From NCBI GenBank assembly GCA_000708835.1, contig DF237101.1, positions 89,516-153,515 of the forward strand: DNA of 64,000 nt, in the 5' to 3' direction. This document shows, piece after piece, positions 34,880 through 46,800 of the stretch. Made by a program: the position numbers and the translations under genes. Origin of the DNA: Klebsormidium nitens. Taxonomy: Eukaryota; Streptophyta; Klebsormidiophyceae; Klebsormidiales; Klebsormidiaceae. The notes under the pieces were generated by a model. The model saw only the letters and a program-made list of their open reading frames with translations, did no database searches and had not been told where the DNA came from. Each line of letters opens with the position of its first letter. Within the stretch, counting starts at the first letter, position 1.

Positions 34880-37800
34880 ATGGAGCGGAAGCACGCCTGG
34901 GCGTGGCTCCTGGGAGGAACGGTCGCCGCAGGTTTCGGTCGGGGGCTCCAGGCGATCCCGGTGGTGGCATGGCTCGAACCTGTCTTCTTCCTCCAGTTCT
35001 TCCACCATTCTAGAGTCCACGAAGTTTCCTGGCGCTCAAAGCTCGGCATTCTGGCAGCTGCGATATTCGCCCAAGCTGCGGGGCTCACTTTTGCGATGGC
35101 AGGGACTCTGAATGACCCATCGTTCACCCCCCTGGGAGTCGCCGTGGTCGCGATTGCAGCCACTCTCGGGAGCACGGCGCTAGTTCTCATTCCCTACTTT
35201 GGTGCCAGCGCGTACCGCCACCGCTATGAGGGGGCTGTAGCTGCTGGCGTGTTCTTCTTCCCTCTCGTGCTCACCGGGCTGTGGATCGCTTATGCCAGAG
35301 TGTCTCCTTTTGGGACAATGGGCCACAGCGCTTACAGTCAGTCGGACTCGAAGACCCTCGTGCTGACCGCCTCGTTTTGGGGCATGTCAGGAATCACATT
35401 TCTGATGTCTTGGGGGGCTGCCCTGCTGCATGAGGTCCTTCTGTGCCAGAACCCTGTTCCCCCCCCAAAACTTCCGAGCCCCCGCAACCCCCCCCTGCCC
35501 TACACTGGCGCGCCTTACCTCCACAGCCCCCTGCTGCTGCGCCGGTACAGCGTCGTTGAGCCCCACTTGCAGGGGGCGCTTCCCCAGGGGGTTACGTGGC
35601 ACGTGCGTGCTTTCTCAGCGGTGTTCCTCTTAGCGCTGCTCTACGGGGGTGCGCAGACGTCTCTCTTCGCGGGGCGCTTCTATCAGCGGGGAATTGAGGA
35701 GATGTATCATAAAACGTTCGCGGCGTCGTGCATTTTGGAAGACGAGGCCCGAGGGGGGAGCCTGGAACGCCTGTGGGCGGAGACGGAGGGGCGGGTCGCT
35801 GCGGGGGATGATGTTATCCTCTGGTCAGAAACAGGTGAGCAATTGTCACTGTGAGAAGTTGACTGCTGTCAGCTTTCACGGTAGGATAGAGAGGGGAAAA
35901 CGTTCCTGTTTATCTGGTGCTCCTTCTGATTTGCACCAATTTTGGACCGATTTGAATGGGGCGTGGAGCCAAGTTCTCTCTGCCCCTTCCTTTGGTTGGT
36001 AGATCGAGGTATAGATTAAGCGTTCGGAGGTTGCAATGAAGGGGCCCAAAGTGAACCTAAGATGTTGTTTGCAGCGGGCCTGGATGCTTGAGACGCTCTT
36101 TCCGTATTGGCCCCTGTATGACTAGCTGAACTGTCTTGCAGAAGCTGGCCGTGTAACTAGCTCTGTCTCTGTCCCCACCGTAAACAGCTCGTCCTCATCC
36201 TGTCTGTCTGTTTCACTGGAGGGTAGAGGAGCGAAGGAACAATCTCGATCCAATCTCCATCTCGTTCAAAGACTGACTGATCTTCAGCAGCCTCTCATCG
36301 GGATTCCAAGGAGCCTGATGCTCCCTGGCGATCTGGAAAGCCAGTTTAACAGCGTGAGAGATTCATTTACAGGCATACGACCCCTGCGCAACCTTGCCCT
36401 TCCGCCGGCCAGATGAGTTGTTCTGCTTTCGATTCTGCCGGCTTTTACTTCTCCAAACGAAGATCAAGGACTGACCCCACAGGATACATCTAGACCCCGA
36501 GACAAACATCTGCATGCCACCTAAGATGTTCCCATTTTCTGTCCTGTCCAGCGGCAATCGTCTTGGGCGACGCAGAGGAAGCCGCACTCATTGCAAGAGC
36601 AAGCGCCTTGGCTCAGCTAGGGGTGGCGGGCCGAGACACAAACAAGCCGGGGCCATACATCGGCCTGTCGTACTACAAAGTTCTGGATGGTCAAACTCCC
36701 CACAAAGCGCCGGACCAAACGCGGCACGTACAACAACATGAGGGCCCTGCTGGGAAGGCCCTGCAGAATGGACTGTCGCACTCTAGTTCGAACCATGGAC
36801 CCTCTTACGAAGCTCTGAGCGAGGTTCAAGAGTCGCACATCGGAACCAGTGCGCTTAGCGGAGCTTCCGAGGAAATTGGAAGCAAGGGGATCCCTCGGCC
36901 CTCCGTCTGGGGCACTGCTGCTGACGTCATCACCGCTGGTGTGGCGGTAATGTCAGATGGCACGAAGACTCTGGCGGCAAGGAACAGCTTCGTTTTGGTG
37001 GGTCCAAGCGGTGACCCGATTCTGAAGTACAACAAGACGCATACGGTTCCTCTTGAAGAGGACGAAGTTGTACAGGGGGATGGGAGGCTCATGATTGCGG
37101 AGACGGGCCTTGGGACGATGAGCGCGGCGATCTGCTTCGACTTCCGGTTTCCGGAGCTCATGCGGCAGGCGGGGCAGAAGAGGTGAGAAAACGTTTCAGG
37201 ATGTTCGGACTCGAGTTGTAATGTTCAGAAGGATCCAAAAATGACAGAAGAATGGCCGGAAGCATGGCCGACCATTAGGCAGAGAAGACATAACGTCTGG
37301 TACATAGGTGGATTCCTGCGGTTGCATTGAAGGAGGTGAGAGAGTACGGTTAGTACGTAAGGAGAAGCATTCTACGCGGATCAAGTCAAAGGCAGAAAAT
37401 TTGGTTGGAAAGGGCGGGATGGTCGCAAAGATGATCGTAGCCTTTCTGCGAAGGCGGTGCTGCCCCCTCGAAAATCAGGGCTATTTAAGATGCGGGTTTC
37501 CCTTCCCGCTACTGATTCGTGGAATCAGCCTCGAAACTAGTCAGGCTGCCCTTCGCTGCCTCGTTAAGCAAGGGCTTTCTACAACCTTTGGATTAATTTG
37601 CAGCCGGGGTGATATGGTCACCTTTCACATCCTGAAGAAGCTTCGCCTCATTCATGAAGCATATGAACGAGCGTCGGGCGTCTGCTGCGAAGTCCATCTC
37701 TGAGAGTGCACGCAGCTGCTTTTCGAAACGTTGAAACTTTCTCTCCAGGGCGCTCCGAAACCTTCCTCTTCTGTGACGCACCTACTCCCTTTTCAGCCCT

Positions 37801-39171
37801 TCTTAGGCGTCCGCTTCAACGTGCTCATACTGTTTTTGATCAGGCTTTCGAGGCGCATCTAAAAGGCGTAAAGGTTGCATTTACAGAAGAGCACCATAAG
37901 AGCTGGGCAGTCAACGAAGTATCATCAACGTACCTCAGTCCATATTCTCTCTTCCTGAGGTTGCGCACTTCTGTTCCTTTCAAATTCGAATCTCACGTCA
38001 CTGAAACACCTACTCGGGAAACGATCTCCGCCTCCCTCGACTACTCCTGAATTTTAGCAGCAAAAGGGTCCGTTTGCTGTATGCCGCTTGATCACAAGCA
38101 CGGCTCCGTACCCTTGACATCACGTGACAGCAGTGACGTCACAATGACGTGATTGTCAACCTTCTTCTGTGCAGCGTCGCGCTGATGCTCCAGCCCGCCT
38201 GGACGTGGGGCCCCGTCGGCCTGATCGAGCTCTACGCGGGCGCATTCCGGGCCGTCGAGAACGGATTTCACCTGTTCCGCTGCGGATCCTCGGGGTACTC
38301 GGCTGCGGTGTCGCCTTTGTACGATTTCGAGTTTGTGAGGTGAGCATGAGCTCCGTTCCCCGCTCCTGGACGAGCGTGTCGAGTACTAGATTTATGAGTC
38401 CTTTGCTCAAGCAGGTGTTGACATTGAATGTCATCTGTAAACGTCGTTATGATCTCTTCATGGGGATTGGATTTCAAGAGGGGGCGTCTTCTGACATTGC
38501 AGGTTGTCGTGGCTCTTTAAAATGTGGCTAATCTTGTCAGAGGTCACTCATGGTGTTTTATGCGTACGGTCTTTCTTCCCAGAGCACAGTTGTTTTTCGC
38601 TGGACCTCATGAGTCCTCTCGTTCACTATGTCAACGAGAAACACTTGCGAGAGCATGGCATTCAGAACTTAAACTTGCTTCCTGTAAGAGCACAGAGCTG
38701 GGACTTGAATCCACCGCGTTCGTTAACCTGATCGCCACTTTCTTCGGCGAAGCTTCAGACTTTCACGTTATCGGCATTGGTTTTCCCTCCCCTTGGCGGA
38801 CTCTGTCCTTGGATTTTGAGCTTCGCAGCACGTACATGAGGACATTGTATTGAAGATATCCTCAGCACTTTTGATCGCTTCGTCGCAGGGAGACGCTGAC
38901 GAACGGGACCATCACCGCGCAACTACCGATTTTGCCGCACGTGCCAACATTTTATGCTTCGTATGGTTTTGTTCTTGAGTACGTTTGTGTAATCTTAGGA
39001 GCGTTCGTTTACTTGCTAGCGGTTCTACCTAGGAGTGCCATCGGTAGAGTGTCAAAGTATTGGCCGGCTCAGCTAAGGGAGTCTTTGTTTGGGCCTGAGC
39101 TCGACTTCGATAATTCAGTGGAGAGTCGCGGCGCCTCAGAGGGAAGCTCGGCATACACCTCTTTACAATAA
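34880..39171 (+). CDS. Lnt-like carbon-nitrogen hydrolase, membrane protein
   Basis: Four phase-consistent exons give 677 residues: 34880-35834, 36552-37182, 38175-38339 and 38889-39171. The N-terminal half has several hydrophobic helices, including segments near LGILAAAIFAQAAGL and FSAVFLLALLYGG. A nitrilase-fold domain follows, with the catalytic Glu in ILWSET (about 317), Lys in KYNKTHTVP (about 480) and Cys in AICFDFRFPE (about 513). After it come ENGFHLFRCGSSGYS and a last helix at about 611-629. Six or more helices, a nitrilase domain and one C-terminal helix is the layout of bacterial apolipoprotein N-acyltransferase (Lnt), which N-acylates lipoproteins. Compared with bacterial Lnt it has a Pro-rich loop near 190-215 and a Ser-rich insert between the Glu and Lys. 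The substrate in a eukaryote is unknown; N-acylation of a lipoprotein or another amine is inference. No upstream in-frame coding exon could be joined. Confidence 0.85.
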
Positions 39172-40384
39172 GCCGATATACTTCCGGATAAGCGCAACTC
39201 CGTTGCGCTCTCGCAAGTGAGCACATATTGCCACACGTTGAGTTGTGAGACAAGTATACGATGGCGGACACTGACCTGTGCCTACTAGATTACTGGTGCT
39301 GACCTTGATTGGGGAAAGGGAGCTGCGGTAAGTTCGTTCAGTACAGGCCTTCCTAGCAGCTCTGCATAAATGGGGTGCCTAGTGGCACCGTTTGCTTGCA
39401 ACTGGAAAGAACAAACACTCCTCGCTCCCTCAAGCCATGCCTCCACGTCGTGGGACGCTGCGTCCAAATCGGGCCCGAGCTAGGAAAAATCGCAGTACGC
39501 CTTGAGTCCCCGTAGCACAGCTAGCATGACAAATAACCCCTTTTTTCTTACACATGTGCAATTCACATATCTCGGGGGCTTCAAAGCCAGTTGATGATTG
39601 AGACCTCTGATGGCAGAATGGATTCAGATTATCAATGGCCTCGACTAAAATTAGAAAGAAAGCCCCTTGCATGGAATGGATTACATGCAGGCCGGGCCCG
39701 CGTATGGATGATCCGCGGCAATCATTGCCTTGAACTTTCCCAAATAGCCAGTGGCTCATAGGTAGTGGATGAAACTTGTCGGAAAGCACATGCAGACTGA
39801 GACCGAGCCGCCTATAGAAGTATTATTAACAACTAATGACGTTCTGGTACGTGAACCTGCACGAGTTGCACGCGCGCGAGCCAAGTGCAACCCACTGGTA
39901 CATGATCTAGCCCTATAAATGGACCCCGGAATCTGATGCACGAAAAATTGAGTGCTTCAAAAGTTGGGGGAGAGTCCAATATTTTGATTCACAATGGTCC
40001 GGGTCCCATGATCCTTACATCATAGATCGAGGTAGAGCGATCCAGCTTGAAAACATACGATCGATCGTGGAAGTGTAATACCAGCATATCATCAACAAGA
40101 AGCATGCATGTATGGTCACTTCTTTTTATACACGCTTAGGCACCTGGGCCCATGGCGCAGAAACAAGCAATTTCGGAGGTCGGGCTTCATCAAAAAATGT
40201 TTCTATAGCTAGTTACCAGCAGTTACTAATGGCAACAAAGCAACATGACTAACATGACATGCTACCTCATCATGGCGTAACTACTGGGTATAGAAGTCAC
40301 TTAGCAATACCCGGTAGCAATATCAATCGGAGGCAAAGGGTTTATCAGAAGTGTCTCTAAGTGAATGCTAGTTTCTACGGCAAG
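39172..40384. other. Intergenic, no gene recognised
   Basis: AT-richer sequence without supported exons follows the Lnt-like gene. Confidence 0.5.
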
Positions 40385-40955
40385 CTAGTAGTTTCCCTTC
40401 TTCTCCCCGCCCTTGTTGGCCTGCGGCAAGTTCTGGAGCAGCAGCTGGAGCGCCTGCATAATGGGAGCAGGCACTGCGGACGCCAAGGCTTGCGCCGCGG
40501 CTGCGCGCCCCCCATCTAGCGCCGCATGCCCCGTGGCGGCAGTAGCCGCCTGGACCGCCCGAGTTGCGGAGGCTCTAACCCCCACCCCAAATGTGTTCGC
40601 CCCAGCAGCGAATCCGCTCCCCCCGCCTCCCGCCGTGCGCTGAGCTGAACCTCTCGACAACAAGTCCAAGACGCGCCAGCTTCTCCGCGTAGTCCCCAAG
40701 AAAACGCTCCTCGGCGCAGAGGCTTCCCATGTCGGGGAAACACATGGCCCACGTTTTGAGCGGCAGACCAACGCGCGACATTGGCCGCCAGTGCTGCGTG
40801 AGCACTTCAAGGACGGCGCTCGCAACTTTGCCAGCCTCCATCATGACATCCTTGACGTCACGCTGGAGATCAGGGAGCGGGCGGCCGACCGGGGTGCTCT
40901 GGACAATCAGCATAAGCTCGGGGGGATGTATCTTCGAGCGTATGTATGTATCCAT
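40385..40955 (-). pseudogene. Unrecognised reading frame broken at a G run
   Basis: From an ATG at 40955 one frame runs about 125 codons (with PPELMLIVQSTPVGRPLP, EEREFL-like ERFLGDYAEKLARLG and GERIRCWGEHIWGGG) and then stops. A second frame continues without a stop from the same region, ending ALQLLLQNLPQ and GGEKKGNY at 40385. The switch falls at a GGGGTGGGGG run near 40579-40588 (plus strand CCCCCACCCC), so a single-base length difference would unite them into about 190 residues. This could be a sequencing error, a real frameshift, or two exons whose splice sites I cannot see. The C-terminal half is Ala-rich and low in complexity. No family is recognised. Confidence 0.4.
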
Positions 40956-41662
40956 CAATATTTCAGGGCACGGCTATAGAGTTACAGGGCAAGGCTATAG
41001 AGATACGCGCGGATTGCATACTAAGCCGCCAGGCTTGCAGCTAGATTTCCGATTACTGTCATTTGCATATGCATTACGCGCCGGATGACGCGCCTCACCA
41101 CGCGCCCATGGCCTCACGTGCCAGCTGCAAATAAGGCCCGAAGCCTCATGCCTGCAGGCATTGAACCATGCCAGGTTGCCGGGTTGCTCAGGCTAGCATG
41201 GATATACTTCTAGCTTATTACGATGCCGTAGCATGATTTGGGCGGGGATATATGACGGAGTAATTCAATCTCCGCGGTGGTCCGACGATATATGCATAAG
41301 AGATTATCTGCCACTGTACATATGCATGCTGTGCATGCATATACATGAGGTCTGAACCATGTGAAGAAATCAATCAATAGATGGTTATTGAACTAAAGTA
41401 TCATGTGAATCATGTCATTTCGTCTAAGTTCGAAATGTGCGCAGCCCTAGCTGGGCCAGATCGATATACTGTCCAAACAGACCAGATCCGACCCGTATAG
41501 GTCAGGCAAATATTCAACCACGTCGTTGAGACAGATCAAATCGTGGGGCGTATGGCCATGGCCCACAACGATTGCAAGTCACCTCTTGGTCAACATTTGG
41601 CGTGAGTCCAGCCTGAATACAAAAGCACAAACTATACTTGATCAGCTGGCAAACCCAACTAT
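40956..41662. other. Intergenic, no gene recognised
   Basis: I see no supported exon. The stretch lies downstream of the F-box/LRR-like gene and upstream of the broken frame, both on the minus strand. Confidence 0.5.
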
Positions 41663-43054
41663 TTAGGAGTCCTCATTGAATGCCACTAGCTTTTTTGGAA
41701 GCTCAATGCTGACCCTGATCCTTGGATTTGCATATTGGAATCGAAGGATACGAGCTATCAGAGTCCCAGACAGTTCGAAGTCCTCAAACCCAGAGTCTGC
41801 AAAAATAATCATTCTATTCAACTTTTTGCTATTCTTAGCAAGAGCCTCCACAATCTCAAAGCAATCTGGTGATTCCTCATCTACATAGTACAAGATCTTC
41901 CAGAGGTTTACAAAAACTGTCTCCTCTAACATCTGCAAGATTTGCTGACCCGCGTCCTCCTCAGAATCAGTGCCAAAGCCACAGGCAGCCGCAAAACTAG
42001 CAGGGAAACTGAGTGTCTCAAGCTCCGAGATGTGCTTGAAGAAGTTTTCCGCAGTTGCTGGAGAGATATGCTCGTCATTGTCCAAAAGGGGTATCGTCAA
42101 ATTCCTCAAGGACTGTGGCCTGGTATGCTTGAGAAAGCCTGTGAATTCACTCCAGGGAAGCGTCCTCGCAATGTCAAAACTAGGGGGCCACTGATCAAGT
42201 TGCAAATGTAAGACTTCAATGTCAGCTTTGCTGCCTAGGTCTAGAAGCAGATCGGTCTTTGAATTTTCCAATCTAAGCTCTTTCAAAGGGGCATCCTTGA
42301 CAGTCAAGGAGTTTTGCAAATCGCCGATGCTCAACTCCTGTAGAGCAGGCGTTTCCAAGGAGATATCTGAGAAGCCTTCTGCTGGTTTGTCGACCCAGCT
42401 TGTGAAGACATTCAGTGAAACATTCTCGAGCGTACTGCTTTGGATCTGAACCTGTGTTACGCCAGTCAGTCCCTCGAGGTTGAGGTGCTTCAACGTCGGG
42501 CAAAGGCCTACTAGCTTTGTTACAGAGTCATTGGTCATTTTAACATTTTCTAGGTGGAGTTTCTCAAGTGCTTTGAAGCCTCCTCGACATCCCGCCAAGG
42601 CTTCTGCTCCAAGAGTATGCGTCTCTGGCCCTGTGAGATGCAAGTGCGACAAGTTCAGGCAGCGAGAAGCAGCCTTCAACCGCGGGCCCGCCTCTTTCAA
42701 CCCCTCACCATCCAAAATGACCAACTTTTTCACTGATTGACTTGCAGCAGCGATCCAGAAGAGCACGCTTGTCTCGTCAAAACACCAATCGCTCTTGGCA
42801 ACAAGCTTCAAAGACTTCAGCGCTCCTTTGGCGCCCCGAGCCAGCAGGAGTGCAATTTCTACATCGCGGCCTGATACATCAGGCAGAGCCGGAGTATTGT
42901 AATCAATTACGATGTCTTCCATCTGTAAGACTAGCGCCCTGAATCGTCGGCATGCTGCTGCTCCTCGAAGAAAGTCTGGAGCATCTGGAAGCTTAGAAAA
43001 GATCTTCACCAGGGCATCGTCGAGCCAATCAAAAACGTTGTCGCTCCTCATCAT
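41663..43054 (-). CDS. F-box / leucine-rich-repeat-like protein, intronless
   Basis: A single open exon encodes 463 residues from ATGATG at 43054. The N-terminus has an F-box-like motif, WLDDALVKIFSKLPD, followed by RGAAACRRFRALV at about 10-44. The rest consists of leucine-rich repeats of the F-box/LRR type, for example LNLSHLHLTGPETHTLG, LEKLHLENVKM, LKHLNLEGLTGV and LQELSIGDLQNS. Such proteins are substrate receptors of SCF ubiquitin ligases: the F-box binds SKP1 and the repeats bind the target. The target cannot be inferred. Being intronless is unlike most other genes in this window and may indicate a retrocopy or a family that expands without introns. It is divergent from CcmA, with 757 bp between the start codons. 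Confidence 0.85.
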   Translation of the reverse strand: MMRSDNVFDWLDDALVKIFSKLPDAPDFLRGAAACRRFRALVLQMEDIVIDYNTPALPDVSGRDVEIALLLARGAKGALKSLKLVAKSDWCFDETSVLFWIAAASQSVKKLVILDGEGLKEAGPRLKAASRCLNLSHLHLTGPETHTLGAEALAGCRGGFKALEKLHLENVKMTNDSVTKLVGLCPTLKHLNLEGLTGVTQVQIQSSTLENVSLNVFTSWVDKPAEGFSDISLETPALQELSIGDLQNSLTVKDAPLKELRLENSKTDLLLDLGSKADIEVLHLQLDQWPPSFDIARTLPWSEFTGFLKHTRPQSLRNLTIPLLDNDEHISPATAENFFKHISELETLSFPASFAAACGFGTDSEEDAGQQILQMLEETVFVNLWKILYYVDEESPDCFEIVEALAKNSKKLNRMIIFADSGFEDFELSGTLIARILRFQYANPRIRVSIELPKKLVAFNEDS

Positions 43055-43811
43055 TGTCTAGCTTGGTGCGAGCGATTACATTCAAAGATTTCCTATCTCT
43101 GATCCAATCACCGTTGTGCGCAAAGCAACTCAGGAAACGCTCACTTGCAGAGCCTCAAACGAGGGACCGCTCCGAAGCAGTGGTGGCTAAAACTGTGCAT
43201 TGCATTGCACGGAACACTGAAGGGTTCTACCTAGGTACTTCGTAGATCTCAAACCGGTATGTAGGTAGCCGGTTCGACTTCACCGGGTAGAAGGAATTTG
43301 ACGTCCACAGAGAACCGGCACGAGGCGGGGGCTTCGATTCCGAGCGCCAGCTATACATACAGCTAGTGTCACACCAAAAACCGGTCCCGTTACAACTGCT
43401 GATAGAGCCTCCCGGCTGTACCCGGTTCAAATCGCATTAAGCATTAGCAATTGAAGGTCCTTCTCAGTCTGTTCCCATCCTACAACCTAGGTACCTCAAA
43501 CCAAAAATGTCAGGAAAGCGTTTGTGGATCCAGAAGACGCTGCAGCGACGATTGCAGTAGCCAGTACCACTCTTATGGGACCGCTTCGCATCATGTTGCT
43601 GATCCGCCACTAGTAGAACATTCTGAGCGCAAGTTGAGGAAGTCAGTTGGCTCAAGGCCGATGCATCATGTGGTGAAGTACAAGCTGGCACAGCAGACGG
43701 AGATGTACCTTCAGGAGTCCCCCGGGAGTTGAAGCAGTTGTCAGCTTTGAATAAGCCAAATCCAGCTGCCAAAGTGGGGCGCATCTTGCCTAATGATTCA
43801 CAGGCGTCATC
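43055..43811. promoter_or_regulatory. Shared divergent promoter region
   Basis: This 757-bp region separates the start codons of the minus-strand F-box gene and the plus-strand CcmA gene, so both promoters must lie here or in leader introns. CCTAGGTAC occurs at both 43230 and 43485 in the same orientation. No TATA box could be assigned with confidence. Confidence 0.5.
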
Positions 43812-46800
43812 ATGTTGAGGGGAGCTTTCAAGCTGGGCCCAATGAGCTACAGCGCAGCTTTCAGATCCTCTTGGCCGAGCAACCACCCTGGTGCTAGGAT
43901 AGATGCGGTTGCAGGTCGTTCGGGGAACGCGGTGCTCGAACTCTCGCTTGCTGTATGGTGGCAGCTTTGCAAGCGATGGGAGACTCTTTCGCACTCACAT
44001 TCACAGCTGGTTTTGGCACGTCCCCTAGCGTCCGCAGCTCTCCCTCTTGACCACACCCTAACTGATCCACCTAACAACCCCACTCTCTCTAGTGAGGGCA
44101 ATGTCTCCACCTCTTCCAACACCTTTTCGATAGCAGCAATAAGCCCCTTCAGCGATCAAAAGTTTCTCGCGTCTCGTTCTTTGGGAAGCACAGCAGAGCG
44201 GTCGAGCTGGTGGCGCCCTCGCGAGCCCCCCCTTGAAGAAACTAGTGGGAAACCAATGGAGCCACTGCCAGTGTGGACTGACGCGTCGTACTTTGGGAAT
44301 GATGGTCTTCCTCCTCCTCCAAAGCTGATGGCCAGCCAACTAGCGTGTATTCGTGGGGGCGAGGTGATCTTCAGAGACATCAATCTGAGCCTCCACAGCG
44401 GGAGTGCAGTAAATATGACGGGGCCAAATGGGAGCGGGAAGACTTCGATGCTGCGGGTGGTAAGTCTGCAGCATCGTCGATTGTATTTCGAAAGGCTGTG
44501 GAAAGGTGTGTCTTGTCTAGCTTTTTCTTAGCAGAGGCACCAGTCCATTGAATGGACTGCAGACTGTATACAGTGGCACCTTCCTTTACCATCTTCTATA
44601 GAGTAATCTGGCACGTCGTAGTCTATCTGTTCATCAAAAGCTACTTTTCCTAGTACTTTTAGAGCAACGTTCTTTACGACGCAAGCTCAGATGACTACCA
44701 CCGCTGCAAATCGCGAGTGTGTACTGACTCAGCAGAAAGACCCTTCACGTTTTGCAGCTAACTCCATGGACCGAAATTTCTTGTGCTTATTAACTTTGTA
44801 CGAGCCTTGCAAAACCCCTTGCCGTCTCTGCAGCTGGCAGGATTCATCCCACCAAGCGCAGGGAGACTGCTGTACGAGGGGGTGGATCTCAAGTCGGACA
44901 CTGTCATTGAATGTGAGTGAACTGCAGAGAAGCGTTGATTTGCTGCTTGAGTCGTTCCGGGGGTGTGCCTAGAAATCCATGATGTTTCGCTGCAAGACAG
45001 TATGTTTTTCAGCTCCGTTTCATTGATCTTATGTAGAGGGTACTGGGAGATTGTTCTGCACTCGTTGTGATCGATTAGCATCATGCTTTCGATGAACGCC
45101 TGATAGAAATGAGCCTGCCGTTTCCGATTTCAGAGGAACGGCTGTGCAGAGCGAACACATTGGTATCTACTTGTCCTGCCTGACTTCGAAGTCATTGTAA
45201 GCAATGGTAAGCTGTGGCTTAACGAGCCTGCTAAAGCGCTACAATAGCACACAGATTTGAGAGCCTTGTCCTCTGTGTTTTGTATTCTCTTTCCAACCAA
45301 GCATGTCGCCTTAAGCGACTCAGCTACTAGCTTTCTCTTTCAGCATCTCCCTACTTACTGTTTGATGAAGTTTGTTCAGTGGTATTTCGGATCGTGTACA
45401 CCTCAAACTTGGCATCAATTTGGCGATTTTCTCTTTTGGCAATTCGCACTTCGACTGCGAAAGCATGCCCCGACTTTGACTCCTTCTGTGTACAAGCTCC
45501 GACCGCAAACGCAAGCCTCAAGGTTGACACCACTCGTGCAGTGTGCGAATCCCAACTGCGAATGCAAAGCCCCAACAGTGACGCCATTCATGCCGAGTTC
45601 GAGCTCCGGCTGTGAACGCAAAAGCCTCAACAGTGACACCAGTCGTGCAGTGTACAAGCTCCTGCTGCGATTGCAAGCCTTGACGTTTGACACCATCCGT
45701 GCAGTGTACATGCGCGAGATCAACATCATGTTCGGCAAGGACGCCATCAAGCCGCGCTTGTCGGTCCACCAGAACGTCCACTTTTGGGCCACGTACGCGG
45801 GGCGCCCCGACCGCACCGACTGGGCGCTCGATAGAGTGGGGCTGGGACAGTGCGCACAGGACGTGGCTGCGATACTCTCCATGGGTCAGGTGAGAAGTTC
45901 GTTTTTTCTTCTTCGTACTTTTGCCTTCGTTAATGAACATCGTGAGGTAGTATTGAGTGAATTTGGCTGGGGTTTTTCGAAGGGCAACAGAGGTGCTTCA
46001 TCACCTTCTCTTCTTTTCACTGTGTCGACCCTTGTCGTTCAAAAGAACGTCAATCCTGACGTGCTACAGAAAAGGATCGTGGAGCGTAGAGCTTCATCGA
46101 CCGCCCGTGACATCTAAACGGAGCCTGTGTGGATCCTTGTGGTTTGGTTTTGTAGCACATCAGTAGGTCTCTGGTTCGTGTTCCCAGAATGACTTTCGTT
46201 AGGCTACTGTCGGTTTTCCTTACGCCCCTTTATTATTGCCCCCGGCGTCATCTCTTTATAGATTTTCCTGTCCACCAATGTCAGAGCTTGAATCTTTTGT
46301 CCTGGGTTTTCTCCGGAGTCATGCACAAAGATCTGGTCGCGGTGCTCCTAACGGGACGCACGAAGAAGCGTTCGTTTTTTTGGATCTGTCTCGAGGCGTG
46401 CTCAGAGATTGCCCTTCTGTCCCCTTCTTTGCTGCCTCTTTTCCGTCCTTTTCTTCTCGTGCCCATGTTTGTACTCGCTCCCTCTTTCAAGTCGCTCGGA
46501 CTACTCCTCTTCTCGACCAGACGCTCCTGTTGTAGTCTAGCTTCCTTCACCGAAATAAAATGCATGAAGTGCCACAGATTTCCCTTCACGAGGTCCTCAG
46601 GCGGTTGCTGCCAGTACTGTCACCTAGTCGGGTGTCACGTCGCTTTCCTGAGAGTTGACTTCAGGCAAACTTCAGTGATTCTTTATCAAGTGAATGGCAG
46701 CCCAGAGAACAGTAGGCTTTTTGGGTTCATGGGAAATCTGACCCAAAAGATGACGTGCTCCGCACCTGTACCCATCAAAACCTCCTAGCTAAACCAACCC

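Noticed and set aside
43227-43500. Possible element bounded by CCTAGGTAC motifs
   Set aside because: The motif is a near-palindrome in direct orientation at both ends, with no target duplication or coding potential. It is too weak to call.
45257-46117. A long plus-strand frame of about 280 codons
   Set aside because: Only 45705-45889 is real CcmA exon. The rest is open because the tandem array repeats a unit without stops in that frame.
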